Of a stretch of DNA of 19,196 nt, positions 1 to 7,669 are shown piece after piece. How positions within the stretch are numbered: position 1 is the stretch's first letter; each line of letters opens with the position of its first letter. The position numbers were made by a program, and so were the translations under genes. Location of the stretch: assembly GCA_047614125.1 (NCBI GenBank), contig JBLHHI010000062.1, forward strand, positions 1 through 19,196. The letters run 5' to 3'. The DNA is from JBLHHI01 sp047614125. GTDB taxonomy: Bacteria > Bacteroidota > Bacteroidia > NS11-12g > UBA9320. The notes beneath the pieces are model-generated. The model had not been told where the DNA came from. It saw only the letters and a list, made by a program, of their open reading frames with translations, and made no database searches.

Positions 1-854
1 CGGATATTGAAGCGATAAAACAAAACATTGCTCAAGGCGCACCCGTGGTAATTGGTATAATGGTTGGCGGAAGTTTTATGACCGCAATGCGCGGACAGAA
101 GTTGTGGGAGCCTACCCGTAGAGATTACAACCAAGGGGGCTTTGGTGGACATGCAATGTGTGTTATGGGGTACGATGATAACTACGCCGGAGGTGCTTTA
201 CAGATTATGAACAGCTGGGGTGAAGATTGGGGCGATCGCGGATTTTGTTGGATACGATACAAAGACTTTGAGCATTTCAACAAAGAAGCCTATGGCTTGT
301 ACCCAATGGGAAATGCCGAAAAACAAGATCCAACCAAACTTGCAGTAGAGTTTGGCTTAGTGTTTAATGAGAATGGCCAAAACATGAACATGCAACAAGT
401 TTCGGGCAACTTGTTTCGCAACGTAAATAAAATTGCAAAAGGAACACGATTTAAGGTGGAAGTAACCAATAGCATAGAATGTTTCACCTATGTTTTTGGA
501 CAAGAATTGAATGGAAGTTCGTATGTACTTTTTCCGTATACATCAAAACACTCGCCTTATTGCGGGATTACTGGAACGCGTTTATTCCCTCGAGGTCAAT
601 CACTTATGGCTGACGCCGATGGCAATCGAGACCACATGGTGGTAGTGGTAAGCAAGGTGGAACTGAATTGGAATGAACTCAATTCGGCCATCAACGCGGC
701 TCCCGGAACGTATCAACAAAAGGTGAATACCGCTCTATCCAGTGTTCAGATTTCAAATCCTCAATTTACCTCCGGCAATACCATTCGGTTCAATGCAAAC
801 ATCACCGATAAAAAAGCGGTGGCCATGGTTTTTGAAATTGATAAGATGCCGTAG
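1..854 (+). CDS. C1 (papain-like) cysteine peptidase, C-terminal part
   Basis: The gene is cut by the left edge of the window; the reading frame is open from base 3 and runs to TAG at 852-854. The visible part carries the second half of a papain-type catalytic domain: a GGHAMCVMGYDD segment with the catalytic His, followed by the Asn motif in IMNSWGEDWGDRGFCWIRY. The catalytic Cys would be upstream, outside the window. The following ~170 residues are beta-rich, with 'FKVEVTNSIECFTYVFGQ' and 'SSYVLFPY', resembling the DUF4384 domain often attached to bacterial peptidases and caspases. Export is likely for this family but the N-terminus is not visible. The stop codon is formed by the GTAG head of a palindromic repeat. 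Family assignment is confident; substrate is unknown. Confidence 0.85.
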   Translation, partial: DIEAIKQNIAQGAPVVIGIMVGGSFMTAMRGQKLWEPTRRDYNQGGFGGHAMCVMGYDDNYAGGALQIMNSWGEDWGDRGFCWIRYKDFEHFNKEAYGLYPMGNAEKQDPTKLAVEFGLVFNENGQNMNMQQVSGNLFRNVNKIAKGTRFKVEVTNSIECFTYVFGQELNGSSYVLFPYTSKHSPYCGITGTRLFPRGQSLMADADGNRDHMVVVVSKVELNWNELNSAINAAPGTYQQKVNTALSSVQISNPQFTSGNTIRFNANITDKKAVAMVFEIDKMP

Positions 855-878
855 GAGTGCAATGCATTGCACCCCTAA
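851..878. repeat. REP-like palindrome, copy 1
   Basis: This begins GTAGGAGTGCAATG and is followed by the inverted half CATTGCACCCCTAA. It is a palindrome with two imperfect positions and carries the GTAG head typical of REP elements mobilised by RAYT (TnpA_REP) transposases. Its TAG (852-854) is the stop codon of the peptidase gene. Confidence 0.75.
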
Positions 879-904
879 TTGATTATAAATTATTAAATAA
901 TGCC

Positions 905-932
905 GTAGGGGTGCAATGCATTGCACCCCTAC
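905..932. repeat. REP-like palindrome, copy 2 (perfect 28-bp)
   Basis: This is a perfect 28-bp palindrome whose half-site is GTAGGGGTGCAATG. It is the same sequence as copy 1 with the two imperfect positions restored. With the shared ATGCC in front, a 32-nt direct repeat recurs after 54 bp (846-877 and 900-931). The last base overlaps the stop codon of the minus-strand RNase gene. There is no T-run, so it is not a classic intrinsic terminator, though the hairpin could protect the 3' ends of both convergent mRNAs. Confidence 0.8.
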
Positions 933-2362
933 TAAATACGCCCCGTCGATCCCAATTCTAAGTTATAGCTTTGTCCCAGATGCGGGATTTCAACTTGCTG
1001 GAACTTAGCCTCCAGAAGTCCTTCCTTAAAGATCTTTTGTCGATCCAACTCTCCGTGGGTGAGGAAGATTTTCTTTAGCTTATGCCGATTCAGATTGTCG
1101 AGGTAGTGAAGCATTTCATCTTGGTCTCCGTGGGCACTGAACGAATCCAAAATTTTAACTTCGGCGTTTACGTTGTACTCTGTTCCAAAAATGCGAACTT
1201 CTTTATCCCCGTTTCGTATGCGGCCGCCTAAGGTGCCTGGTGAGCAGTATCCAACTACGAGTATGGTATTTCTTGAATCTTCGATGTTGTTGGCTAAATG
1301 GTGTTTTACACGCCCTGCCGACATCATGCCGCTTGCGCTTATGATAATGGCAGCTCCTTTATGATCATTAATGGCTTTAGATTGATTTACGTTTCGAACG
1401 TATTTTAAGTTTTTGAATCCAAATGGATTTGGATCTTCAATCATATACGTAAGTATTTTCTCATCAAAACATTCGGGATGCATGGTGAAAATATCGGTGG
1501 CGTTTACCGCCAACGGGCTGTCAACATAAACCGGAATTTTTGGCAGTTTTCCTTCGTTTTCCAGCTGATCGAGCATGTACACAATTTCTTGCGTACGGCC
1601 CACGCTAAAGGCTGGAATGATGAGCTTGCCTCTTTTTTCGACGCATGCGTGGTTGATTACTTCCAAGAGTTCTTGCTTGTTATCGGGCATGCCGCCGTGC
1701 TTTCTTCCACCATAGGTCGATTCGCAGATTAAGTAATCCACGTCATCCATGGCAACTGGGTCTTTAAGAATTGGGCGCTCAGGCCGTCCGATGTCGCCGG
1801 TAAAGCCAATGAATTTTTCATATCCACCTTCCATCTTAATACGCAGGTTTACACTTGCCGAGCCCAAGATGTGGCCGCTGTCTTTAAACTTAACCGAAAT
1901 GGTTTCGCTTATTTTATACCATCGATCGTAGCCAATGCCAATAAATTGGTCAAGACACAATCGAGCATCATTAACCGTATACAAGGGTTCAACGGGTTTT
2001 AAACCTAAGCGCTCTTTGCGCTTGTTGAGGTAAACCACATCTTTTTCTTGAATAAAACCACTATCAAGGAGCATGATGGCCGCCAAGTCTCGTGTTGCGC
2101 TGGTGCAGATTACATCGCCTTTAAAGCCATCTTTACATAGCTTTGGAATCCTTCCGCTGTGATCGATGTGTGCGTGACTTAAAACGAGGTAGTCGATTTC
2201 GGTTGGATCAAAAAGCCACTCGTAATTGAAGTTTTCGTAATCATCTTCATACCCCTGATATAACCCGCAATCCAACAAAATTTTGGTGCCATCATCGAGG
2301 GTAATAAGGTGCGAGCTCCCGGTTACAGTTTGGGCTGCTCCACAAAATTTAACTTGTGCCAT
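932..2362 (-). CDS. MBL-fold RNA-processing exonuclease (beta-CASP/YSH1-like)
   Basis: The predicted 476-aa cytoplasmic metallo-beta-lactamase-fold hydrolase belongs to the RNA-specific beta-CASP group (CPSF73/YSH1 and archaeal-like RNases). The zinc motif HAHIDH is at residues 63-68. Further ligand-type motifs are DSGHILGSA, FTGDIGR, and the C-terminal SAHGDQDE and LTHGELDR, which match the beta-CASP and RMMBL regions. The length is normal for the family. The start at 2362 is chosen because MAQVKFCGAAQTVTGS is the usual family N-terminus. An in-frame ATG at 2395 would add 11 residues, but those codons are mostly encoded by the end of an inserted MITE. The gene converges with the upstream peptidase. 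The family is known to act as metal-dependent RNA endo/exonucleases; the specific RNA substrate cannot be told from sequence. Confidence 0.9.
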   Translation of the reverse strand: MAQVKFCGAAQTVTGSSHLITLDDGTKILLDCGLYQGYEDDYENFNYEWLFDPTEIDYLVLSHAHIDHSGRIPKLCKDGFKGDVICTSATRDLAAIMLLDSGFIQEKDVVYLNKRKERLGLKPVEPLYTVNDARLCLDQFIGIGYDRWYKISETISVKFKDSGHILGSASVNLRIKMEGGYEKFIGFTGDIGRPERPILKDPVAMDDVDYLICESTYGGRKHGGMPDNKQELLEVINHACVEKRGKLIIPAFSVGRTQEIVYMLDQLENEGKLPKIPVYVDSPLAVNATDIFTMHPECFDEKILTYMIEDPNPFGFKNLKYVRNVNQSKAINDHKGAAIIISASGMMSAGRVKHHLANNIEDSRNTILVVGYCSPGTLGGRIRNGDKEVRIFGTEYNVNAEVKILDSFSAHGDQDEMLHYLDNLNRHKLKKIFLTHGELDRQKIFKEGLLEAKFQQVEIPHLGQSYNLELGSTGRI

Positions 2363-2377
2363 AGTGTTGTTCTTATC

Positions 2378-2514
2378 AACCTGAGTTCGATTCATATTTT
2401 GAATTCAGAACGCTTGTGGACAGTGAGTTTCGAGTAAAAATTTAGAAGACAGGGCGGGCCCTTTCGAGTAATTTTTACGATTCTGAATTTTAAAAGATTA
2501 ATCGAACTCAGGTT
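2378..2514. mobile_element. MITE-like element, short copy (137 bp)
   Basis: The element is bounded by perfect 15-bp inverted ends: AACCTGAGTTCGATT at 2378-2392 and AATCGAACTCAGGTT at 2500-2514. The inverted similarity continues imperfectly to about 33 bp, and an inner TAAAAATT/AATTTTTA pair means most of the element can fold into a hairpin. ATC flanks both sides, a probable 3-bp target duplication. No transposase is encoded. It is nearly identical, in reverse orientation, to the element at 10004-10266 but lacks 126 internal bases. It lies 15 bp upstream of the RNase start codon. Confidence 0.85.
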
Positions 2515-2642
2515 ATCATGTTATGCAAGGTTAGTAAATCTTTGTTAGTGTTTTTAGATTTTTGATATCCAAACAGAAATATTGGATGAACAAGTTTACA
2601 TTTACATGTTGATTCACAATCCGGGAGTATGATTATTAGTGG

Positions 2643-2650
2643 TAATTTTG
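2643..2650 (+). promoter_or_regulatory. Putative Bacteroidota -7 box TAATTTTG
   Basis: This is an exact match to TAnnTTTG, six bases before the lipoprotein ATG at 2657, implying a leaderless or very short-leader transcript. No convincing -33 TTTG was seen, so the call rests on the box and its position. Confidence 0.4.
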
Positions 2651-2656
2651 GGTATC

Positions 2657-3262
2657 ATGAAACCTTCGCTGCCCATCTTTAAAATTATTCTAATCTTCAC
2701 ATTGGCCGGAACCGTTGGGATTTTAAATTCCTGCGGAGGCTTTGGAGACAATGGAGTCTGTGGTGACATATTTGCAAACTGGGAAGCCGAAAAGTCGCTA
2801 TTGTTTCCCATTGACACCAATGCAAAAAACGACTTGGATACTTTGCAAGTTAATTTTATGAAATCCAGTTTTGGGTTGAGTATTATACATGAAATGTCGA
2901 CGGTCTCCGTTGGCAGACCTTCACCCTTAAATTCACGTTGGCCTTCTGCCGCTTATGCCACTCCGCCCTGTCCTATTGAAGACATTGAAATAGATCCCAT
3001 TACCTCCATTAACCTACTGTATCTAAACCCGCAAACCAATTCTTCCATTTTGGCAACACGTCACTTCAATGTTTTTGATGGATTGAAAGATTCCACCAAC
3101 TTAGAAAACTTTCCAATTCCTCCAATTTGGTATTTGGAAAGCTTTCAGGTCTTTCTTAACAACCCAGCTTCCATGCCTGATACCACCCAAATCGTTATCC
3201 AAACAACTTTAACCTCAGGCAAAATATTGGCCGATACCACACGCGTATTGTTTTTTAAATAA
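2657..3262 (+). CDS. Lipoprotein of unknown function
   Basis: I do not recognise this 201-aa protein. The start at 2657 gives MKPSLPIFKIILIFTLAG followed by a hydrophobic stretch and the ILNSC lipobox-like site; an earlier start at 2639 would add MVILGI and seems less natural for a signal peptide. After the cysteine the protein has a Gly/Cys-rich patch (CGGFGDNGVCGD) and then a beta-rich region with no recognised domain, ending TTRVLFFK. This pattern fits a small periplasmic or outer-membrane lipoprotein of the kind common and poorly conserved in Bacteroidota. It stands alone between the MITE and the HtrA gene, which is transcribed toward it. Confidence 0.65.
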   Translation: MKPSLPIFKIILIFTLAGTVGILNSCGGFGDNGVCGDIFANWEAEKSLLFPIDTNAKNDLDTLQVNFMKSSFGLSIIHEMSTVSVGRPSPLNSRWPSAAYATPPCPIEDIEIDPITSINLLYLNPQTNSSILATRHFNVFDGLKDSTNLENFPIPPIWYLESFQVFLNNPASMPDTTQIVIQTTLTSGKILADTTRVLFFK

Positions 3263-3323
3263 AACGTGGTGCGGGTTAAATGTGTGCCGTGCATCATATC
3301 GTAACATTCCAACATTTGCTAAT

Positions 3324-3436
3324 GAGGTGTCGCTCCGATGGAGGTTAGATTTGTGTTGAATTGATGATCTAATTATTGATGAAACCTCATCAGCCCAATC
3401 ATAGAAATATGCCAAGCTCCATAGGAGCGAGACCTT
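3324..3436. repeat. Intergenic imperfect inverted repeat
   Basis: The left arm 3324-3343 (GAGGTGTCGCTCCGATGGAG) and right arm 3417-3436 are inverted copies with about three mismatches, separated by 73 bases. The arms are more GC-rich than the DNA between them. From memory, similar 'TCGCTCCGATGGAG' intergenic repeats recur in Bacteroidota genomes; that is not tested here. Nothing coding is supported in 3263-3475. Confidence 0.55.
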
Positions 3437-3475
3437 ATTATACGGAAAGCTCTAAACCAAGAGGTTGTTTAACGC

Positions 3476-3500
3476 AAAAAGGACACCCAAATGAGTGCCC
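3476..3500 (-). terminator. Intrinsic terminator of the HtrA gene
   Basis: Read on the minus strand, GGGCACTC-ATTT-GGGTGTCC forms an 8-bp stem (two G-U pairs) with a 4-base loop, followed directly by TTTTT. It lies 47 bases past the protease stop codon. Confidence 0.75.
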
Positions 3501-3547
3501 CTTTCCTGTACCAAAATAATGTTAAGTCTTAAATATCTTGCTCAGAA

Positions 3548-5002
3548 TTAATTAATCCGAACCGCAAATGATTCTTCTTTTCCATTGGGCATTTTGCCGT
3601 CAATAAGCACCGAACCTTTTTTCGTTTCAAGAATCTTAATTACATCTTGAGTTGTGTAAACCGTTTGCTTATCGATTTGTGTAATAACGTATCCTTCGGG
3701 TATATTCTTATCTTTCAACGGTCCGTTTTGCAAACTTTTTATTCGAACACCACTTTTAAGTTTTAGGCGGAGTTTATCTTCATGACTTAAGTTCTCCACC
3801 GTAGCTCCAAGAATCATTTTTGTCTCACTGCGTTTTTCGGCAACGATTTCTTTATCGCCATCTTTGCTCAACAAGGTTACGTTCTTCTCCAACTCTTTTC
3901 CATCCCTTCTCAACACAATTGAAATCTTATCGCCTGGGTGATATTTGCTAACGACTTCTTGCAGATCCGATGCCTTATTAATGGCGTTTCCATCAATCTT
4001 TAGCAAAACATCTCCGCCTTTAATCCCCGCGTTTGCGGCAGCACCGCCATCCATCACTTCTGGAATAAAAACTCCCTTAATGTTTTTCAAATCTTTTTCT
4101 TCGGCCAGTTCTGCACTGATATCTTGAATTCGAACGCCAAGAATTGCGCGTTTTACTTCGCCATATTTCAACAAGTCGTCGAGCACTTTTTTGGCAATGT
4201 TTACCGGAACGGCAAACGAATACCCCGAATAGGATCCGGTTTGAGAGGCAATGGCCGTATTAATGCCAATGAGCTCGCCACGGGTATTTACCAACGCTCC
4301 ACCACTGTTGCCCGGGTTAACCGCTGCATCGGTTTGTATGAAGTTTTCGATGGCGTAATCACTGTTTTGGCGTAGGATGTTGATGTTCCTTCCTTTGGCC
4401 GACACGATTCCGGCTGTTACCGTGGAGGTGAGATTAAACGGATTTCCAACCGCTACCACCCATTCGCCAACCTTTAAAACATCTGAGTTTCCAAACGCTA
4501 AGAAAGACAAGTTCTTTTCTTCAATTTTCAGCAAAGCCAAATCCGTTTCTGGGTCATTTCCAATGAGTTCGGCCGAGTAGCTGCGCTTATCTTCCAACAC
4601 TATTTCAATTTTGGAAGCATGTTCTACCACGTGGTTGTTGGTAACGATGTACCCATCTTCCGTGATGATTACTCCGGAACCCGATGCCTCTCGGCTGTGA
4701 GGCTGCTGATTTCGAGGGTTGTTGAAAAACCCAAACGGGTCGTAAATTTCTTCTTGGTTCTCGCTTGGTTTCATTTCCATGGTAGTTTTGATGTGCACTA
4801 CCGTTGGTTTTGAAAGCTCGGCCACTTGTACAAAATCAAATCCGACTTGATCGGTTGTAGCCAGCTGATTGGTGAATTGCGCCTTCTGCATTTCTTCAAA
4901 CGATTGATTCGAAGAGTTTCCGCTAAAAAAAGCCTTGTTCAATCCCAAAGCCACTAATCCACCAATCAAAGCAATTGCAAATAATCCTAAAATCTTTTTC
5001 AT
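3548..5002 (-). CDS. degP: HtrA/DegP-family serine protease
   Basis: This 484-aa envelope protease/chaperone degrades or refolds misfolded periplasmic proteins. It starts with a signal or anchor segment, MKKILGLFAIALIGGLVALG. The trypsin-like domain has a complete triad: His124 in TNNHVVEH, Asp154 in PETDLALLKI, and Ser233 in NPGNSGGALV. A first PDZ domain spans roughly residues 270-370 (RAILGVRIQDI, KGGDVLLKIDGNAI) and a degenerate second PDZ the last ~90 residues (GYVITQIDKQTVY). Length and order match Do-family proteases. It has its own terminator and is divergent from a sigma/anti-sigma pair, with 163 bp between them, so stress control by that sigma factor is plausible but inferred. Confidence 0.93.
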   Translation of the reverse strand: MKKILGLFAIALIGGLVALGLNKAFFSGNSSNQSFEEMQKAQFTNQLATTDQVGFDFVQVAELSKPTVVHIKTTMEMKPSENQEEIYDPFGFFNNPRNQQPHSREASGSGVIITEDGYIVTNNHVVEHASKIEIVLEDKRSYSAELIGNDPETDLALLKIEEKNLSFLAFGNSDVLKVGEWVVAVGNPFNLTSTVTAGIVSAKGRNINILRQNSDYAIENFIQTDAAVNPGNSGGALVNTRGELIGINTAIASQTGSYSGYSFAVPVNIAKKVLDDLLKYGEVKRAILGVRIQDISAELAEEKDLKNIKGVFIPEVMDGGAAANAGIKGGDVLLKIDGNAINKASDLQEVVSKYHPGDKISIVLRRDGKELEKNVTLLSKDGDKEIVAEKRSETKMILGATVENLSHEDKLRLKLKSGVRIKSLQNGPLKDKNIPEGYVITQIDKQTVYTTQDVIKILETKKGSVLIDGKMPNGKEESFAVRIN

Positions 5003-5165
5003 AAACCTCTTAAATTTTATACTGTTTTCGACGTTGTTAACATTTGCAAATTATATGCCAATCCACAACTTTCTTTTATAATATCGATATTTGTAACGCA
5101 CGAACAACAAAAATTGCACAGAGTCATTTACCTTTCTCGACTAAATATCATTAACTATCTATAAA

Positions 5166-5735
5166 ATGCTTGAATTCTTAAGGAACTCAGATTCACAAAT
5201 GATTGGTGATATCAAAGCCGGCGATGAGCAAGCATTAGTGAATATGTACAAATCATATTACGCTATGGTTAGAAATTTTATACTCAAAAACAGTGGTACG
5301 GAAGAGGAGATTGACGATGTATTACAAGACAGCGTTATTGCCGTTTGGCGCAATGTAAACAAAGCGGAGTTTACTCTTACAGTTAAGCTCAGTACGTATT
5401 TGATGGCAATAGTTAAAAACTTATGGTTTAAGCAGTTGAAGAAGAAAAATCGGTTTACTGTGGTCGATGAATCCGTGCAAGAAAAAATTACGGCAGAAGA
5501 TTCGAAAACGTTGGAAATGGATTTTCACATCATCCGAGATATGGTAAAGGAGCTGGATGAAACATGTATGAAACTCTTGAGTTATTTTTACTTCGATGGC
5601 TTTGATAACACAGTAATTGCCGAAAAATTGGGCTTTGCCAATACCGATACGGTTAAATCGAAGAAATACCAGTGCTTTAAAAGGCTGCAAACAGCGGTGA
5701 AGGAGAAATATAATAAGACAGACTTTTTTAATTAG
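5166..5735 (+). CDS. ECF-type RNA polymerase sigma factor
   Basis: This 189-aa sigma-70-family protein directs RNA polymerase to alternative promoters. Region 2 lies around residues 20-90: DEQALVNMYKSYYAMVRNFI, then EEIDDVLQDSVIAVWRN, the typical core-binding 'DxxQDxFxxxW' helix. Region 4 lies around 120-178: LDETCMKLLSYFYFDGFDNTVIAEKLGF, then DTVKSKKYQCFKRL, a helix-turn-helix that reads -35 DNA. There is no region 1 or 3, as expected for ECF factors. The stop is followed after 6 bases by the GTG of a membrane protein that looks like its anti-sigma partner, so they are probably co-transcribed. It diverges from htrA. Confidence 0.88.
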   Translation: MLEFLRNSDSQMIGDIKAGDEQALVNMYKSYYAMVRNFILKNSGTEEEIDDVLQDSVIAVWRNVNKAEFTLTVKLSTYLMAIVKNLWFKQLKKKNRFTVVDESVQEKITAEDSKTLEMDFHIIRDMVKELDETCMKLLSYFYFDGFDNTVIAEKLGFANTDTVKSKKYQCFKRLQTAVKEKYNKTDFFN

Positions 5736-5741
5736 TAGGCC

Positions 5742-6791
5742 GTGGACCAAGATCAAAAAATACACGAACTTATTGACAGCTACCTCCACGATGAGCTGGT
5801 GGGTCCTCCATTGGATTTAATGAAGCGACGCTTGCGAGAAGAACCCGAATTTAAGGTGCAAGTTGAAATGCAGCTTGCCATCATTGAAGAAATTAAGAAT
5901 CAACGCAAGCTCCACCTCAAAGCTCTTCTTGCCGAAAAAAAAATTAAACGCAGAATACTTGCCATTCCTTCTCACCGTACCCTGAGCATTGCTGCTTCCA
6001 TTCTTTTTATGGTAGCCCTTACTCTTTCTGTGCGCTTCTATATTTCTAACATGAATCTAACGAGTCAATCTGAAGAGAAAACCAGAGATTCTCAACAAAT
6101 AGAAAAGGAGCAAATACAAAATGATTTGGCCAACGCAAATAATCAGGCCAAAGAAGAGGCGCCAGTAAATCCTGCTGAATCAGTTGAAAAGGAGGAGGTT
6201 AATAGTCCAGAGTTGGCTGTTGTAGAGGATGCCAGCGAAGATGAGGATGTTGCACGACTCGAAGAGTTGCGTGAGGCAGAAGACAAATTAAAGTCGGAAG
6301 GCGATGCCCCAAAATACGACGAACTCTTATCGTTTAAAACCCTTCAGGTTAAAAATCTTGCCCCCCCGCCATTGGTTTCAAAAGAAGAAGGTGAACTTGA
6401 CAAAACGAGATCTACCACCGTAGTTCCAGCCACAACCAATGCCGGCAATGTCGAAAGCAAAAAAGATGAGGGTGCAGGCGTAAAGGCGGTCACTGAAGAT
6501 GCCGAAACGGATGACTATGTTGGCAACGAAGAGGTTAAAGTTGCCAAGCGATTTGTGAAAATAGAGTATTGGAATTCGATAGTTGGGTTTGATGGATATC
6601 GATATGATGGTTCAAAGTTGCTCTTATACAACACGCGGTCCGATGCGCAAGTATCGATTGTAGAGCTTGATGGATTAACCTACTTGGTTCGCTCTGGCAA
6701 GGTGTATAAGTTGGCTTCTTCCTCCACTTATATTCGTTATGAGCAATCGATTGTTACCGACGCAAAGCTGATTAAAAAGATTAAGCCTTAA
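5742..6791 (+). CDS. Single-pass membrane anti-sigma-factor-like protein
   Basis: This 349-aa protein starts at GTG 5742, 6 bases after the sigma gene. Residues 1-75 are charged and helical (IHELIDSYLHDEL, then 'LREEPEFKVQVEMQ'), the layout of cytoplasmic sigma-binding domains of Bacteroidota anti-sigma factors. I see no HxxxCxxC zinc motif. One membrane segment spans about 79-100. Residues ~105-240 are a long acidic Glu/Asp/Lys-rich linker. The last ~100 residues are ordered-looking (VKIEYWNSIVGFDGYRYDG, then KLLLYNTRSDAQVSIVELDG) and end in basic KLIKKIKP; I cannot name this domain. It would lie in the periplasm and could sense envelope state. Anti-sigma function is inferred from gene order and topology. 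Confidence 0.65.
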   Translation: MDQDQKIHELIDSYLHDELVGPPLDLMKRRLREEPEFKVQVEMQLAIIEEIKNQRKLHLKALLAEKKIKRRILAIPSHRTLSIAASILFMVALTLSVRFYISNMNLTSQSEEKTRDSQQIEKEQIQNDLANANNQAKEEAPVNPAESVEKEEVNSPELAVVEDASEDEDVARLEELREAEDKLKSEGDAPKYDELLSFKTLQVKNLAPPPLVSKEEGELDKTRSTTVVPATTNAGNVESKKDEGAGVKAVTEDAETDDYVGNEEVKVAKRFVKIEYWNSIVGFDGYRYDGSKLLLYNTRSDAQVSIVELDGLTYLVRSGKVYKLASSSTYIRYEQSIVTDAKLIKKIKP

Positions 6792-6793
6792 CC

Positions 6794-6801
6794 TATCTTT
6801 G
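6794..6801 (+). promoter_or_regulatory. Putative Bacteroidota -7 box TATCTTTG (dapF)
   Basis: This is an exact TAnnTTTG match, nine bases before the dapF ATG at 6811. It starts 3 bases after the anti-sigma stop, which suggests dapF has its own promoter as well as possible read-through. A -33 element is not obvious. Confidence 0.45.
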
Positions 6802-6810
6802 CCCTTCCAT

Positions 6811-7599
6811 ATGGCAAACATAAACTTCTTTAAATACCAGGGTACCGGAAACGATTTTGTAATGATCGATGGGATGAAAGATGCCGTAGATGTTAATTCA
6901 CTGAATGTTCCTGCGCTTTGTGATCGCAAATTTGGCATTGGCGCCGATGGCGTAATTGTGTTACATCCGCTGGATGACTTTGATTTTAACATGGTTTATT
7001 TCAATTCGGATGGTACGCAAAGCTTTTGTGGAAATGGCAGCCGATGTGCTGTGCAATTTGCACATGACCAAGGCCACATTCAAACCAACGCAAGCTTCTT
7101 ATCTACCGATGGATACCACAAAGCCGAGATTTTGCCAGATGGACGAATAAAACTCGAAATGCACGATGTGGAATACATAGTGTTCAATAAAGATCACTAT
7201 GTTATTAACACAGGTTCACCGCATTATCTACAATTCTCGGACGTAATCAATCTGAAAAGCATAGTAGCCGAAGCGCAGACCATACGGTACAATGCCGGAT
7301 ATAAAACGGATGGAATCAATGTTAATTTTTTAGAACTTGGTAAGCTTCAAAATCAACTTCGGTTGCGCACCTACGAACGAGGTGTTGAAGATGAAACCCT
7401 TAGCTGTGGTACTGGGGTGACTGCCGCCGCTTTGGCCTATGCTCACCACCAAAATCTTGCCGACGGCAACCATGAAATACTTGTGGAGGCTGTGGGCGGG
7501 CAGCTTTCTGTGGAGTTTGAACTTGAAGGCGGCCGATATTCCAACATTCATTTAATTGGCTCGGCTAAACGAGTTTTTGAAGGAAGATGGTCAATTTAA
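6811..7599 (+). CDS. dapF: Diaminopimelate epimerase
   Basis: This 262-aa cytoplasmic, cofactor-independent racemase converts LL- to meso-diaminopimelate in lysine and peptidoglycan precursor synthesis. The N-terminus FFKYQGTGNDFVMIDG is typical. The two active-site cysteines are present: Cys73 in FCGNGSRCA and Cys199 in LSCGTGVTAAALA. GIGADGVIVL and NSDGT are further conserved motifs. The start at 6811 (MANINFFKYQ) is chosen over an in-frame ATG at 6799 because it gives the usual N-terminus and keeps the TATCTTTG box upstream of the gene. It is followed by a DUF4294 gene on the same strand after 70 bp. Confidence 0.95.
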   Translation: MANINFFKYQGTGNDFVMIDGMKDAVDVNSLNVPALCDRKFGIGADGVIVLHPLDDFDFNMVYFNSDGTQSFCGNGSRCAVQFAHDQGHIQTNASFLSTDGYHKAEILPDGRIKLEMHDVEYIVFNKDHYVINTGSPHYLQFSDVINLKSIVAEAQTIRYNAGYKTDGINVNFLELGKLQNQLRLRTYERGVEDETLSCGTGVTAAALAYAHHQNLADGNHEILVEAVGGQLSVEFELEGGRYSNIHLIGSAKRVFEGRWSI

Positions 7600-7669
7600 A
7601 CAATGCAACGAATCCATCCATCCAACCCACAACACAAATGGCATATTAATTGCGTTGATTAAAGTACAC

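Noticed and set aside
851..932. REP palindromes considered as an intrinsic terminator
   Set aside because: The stems are strong but no T-run follows on either strand.
2378..2514. MITE arms considered as a terminator or attenuator of the RNase gene
   Set aside because: It is upstream of the gene, and a second copy with target duplications elsewhere shows it is a mobile element.
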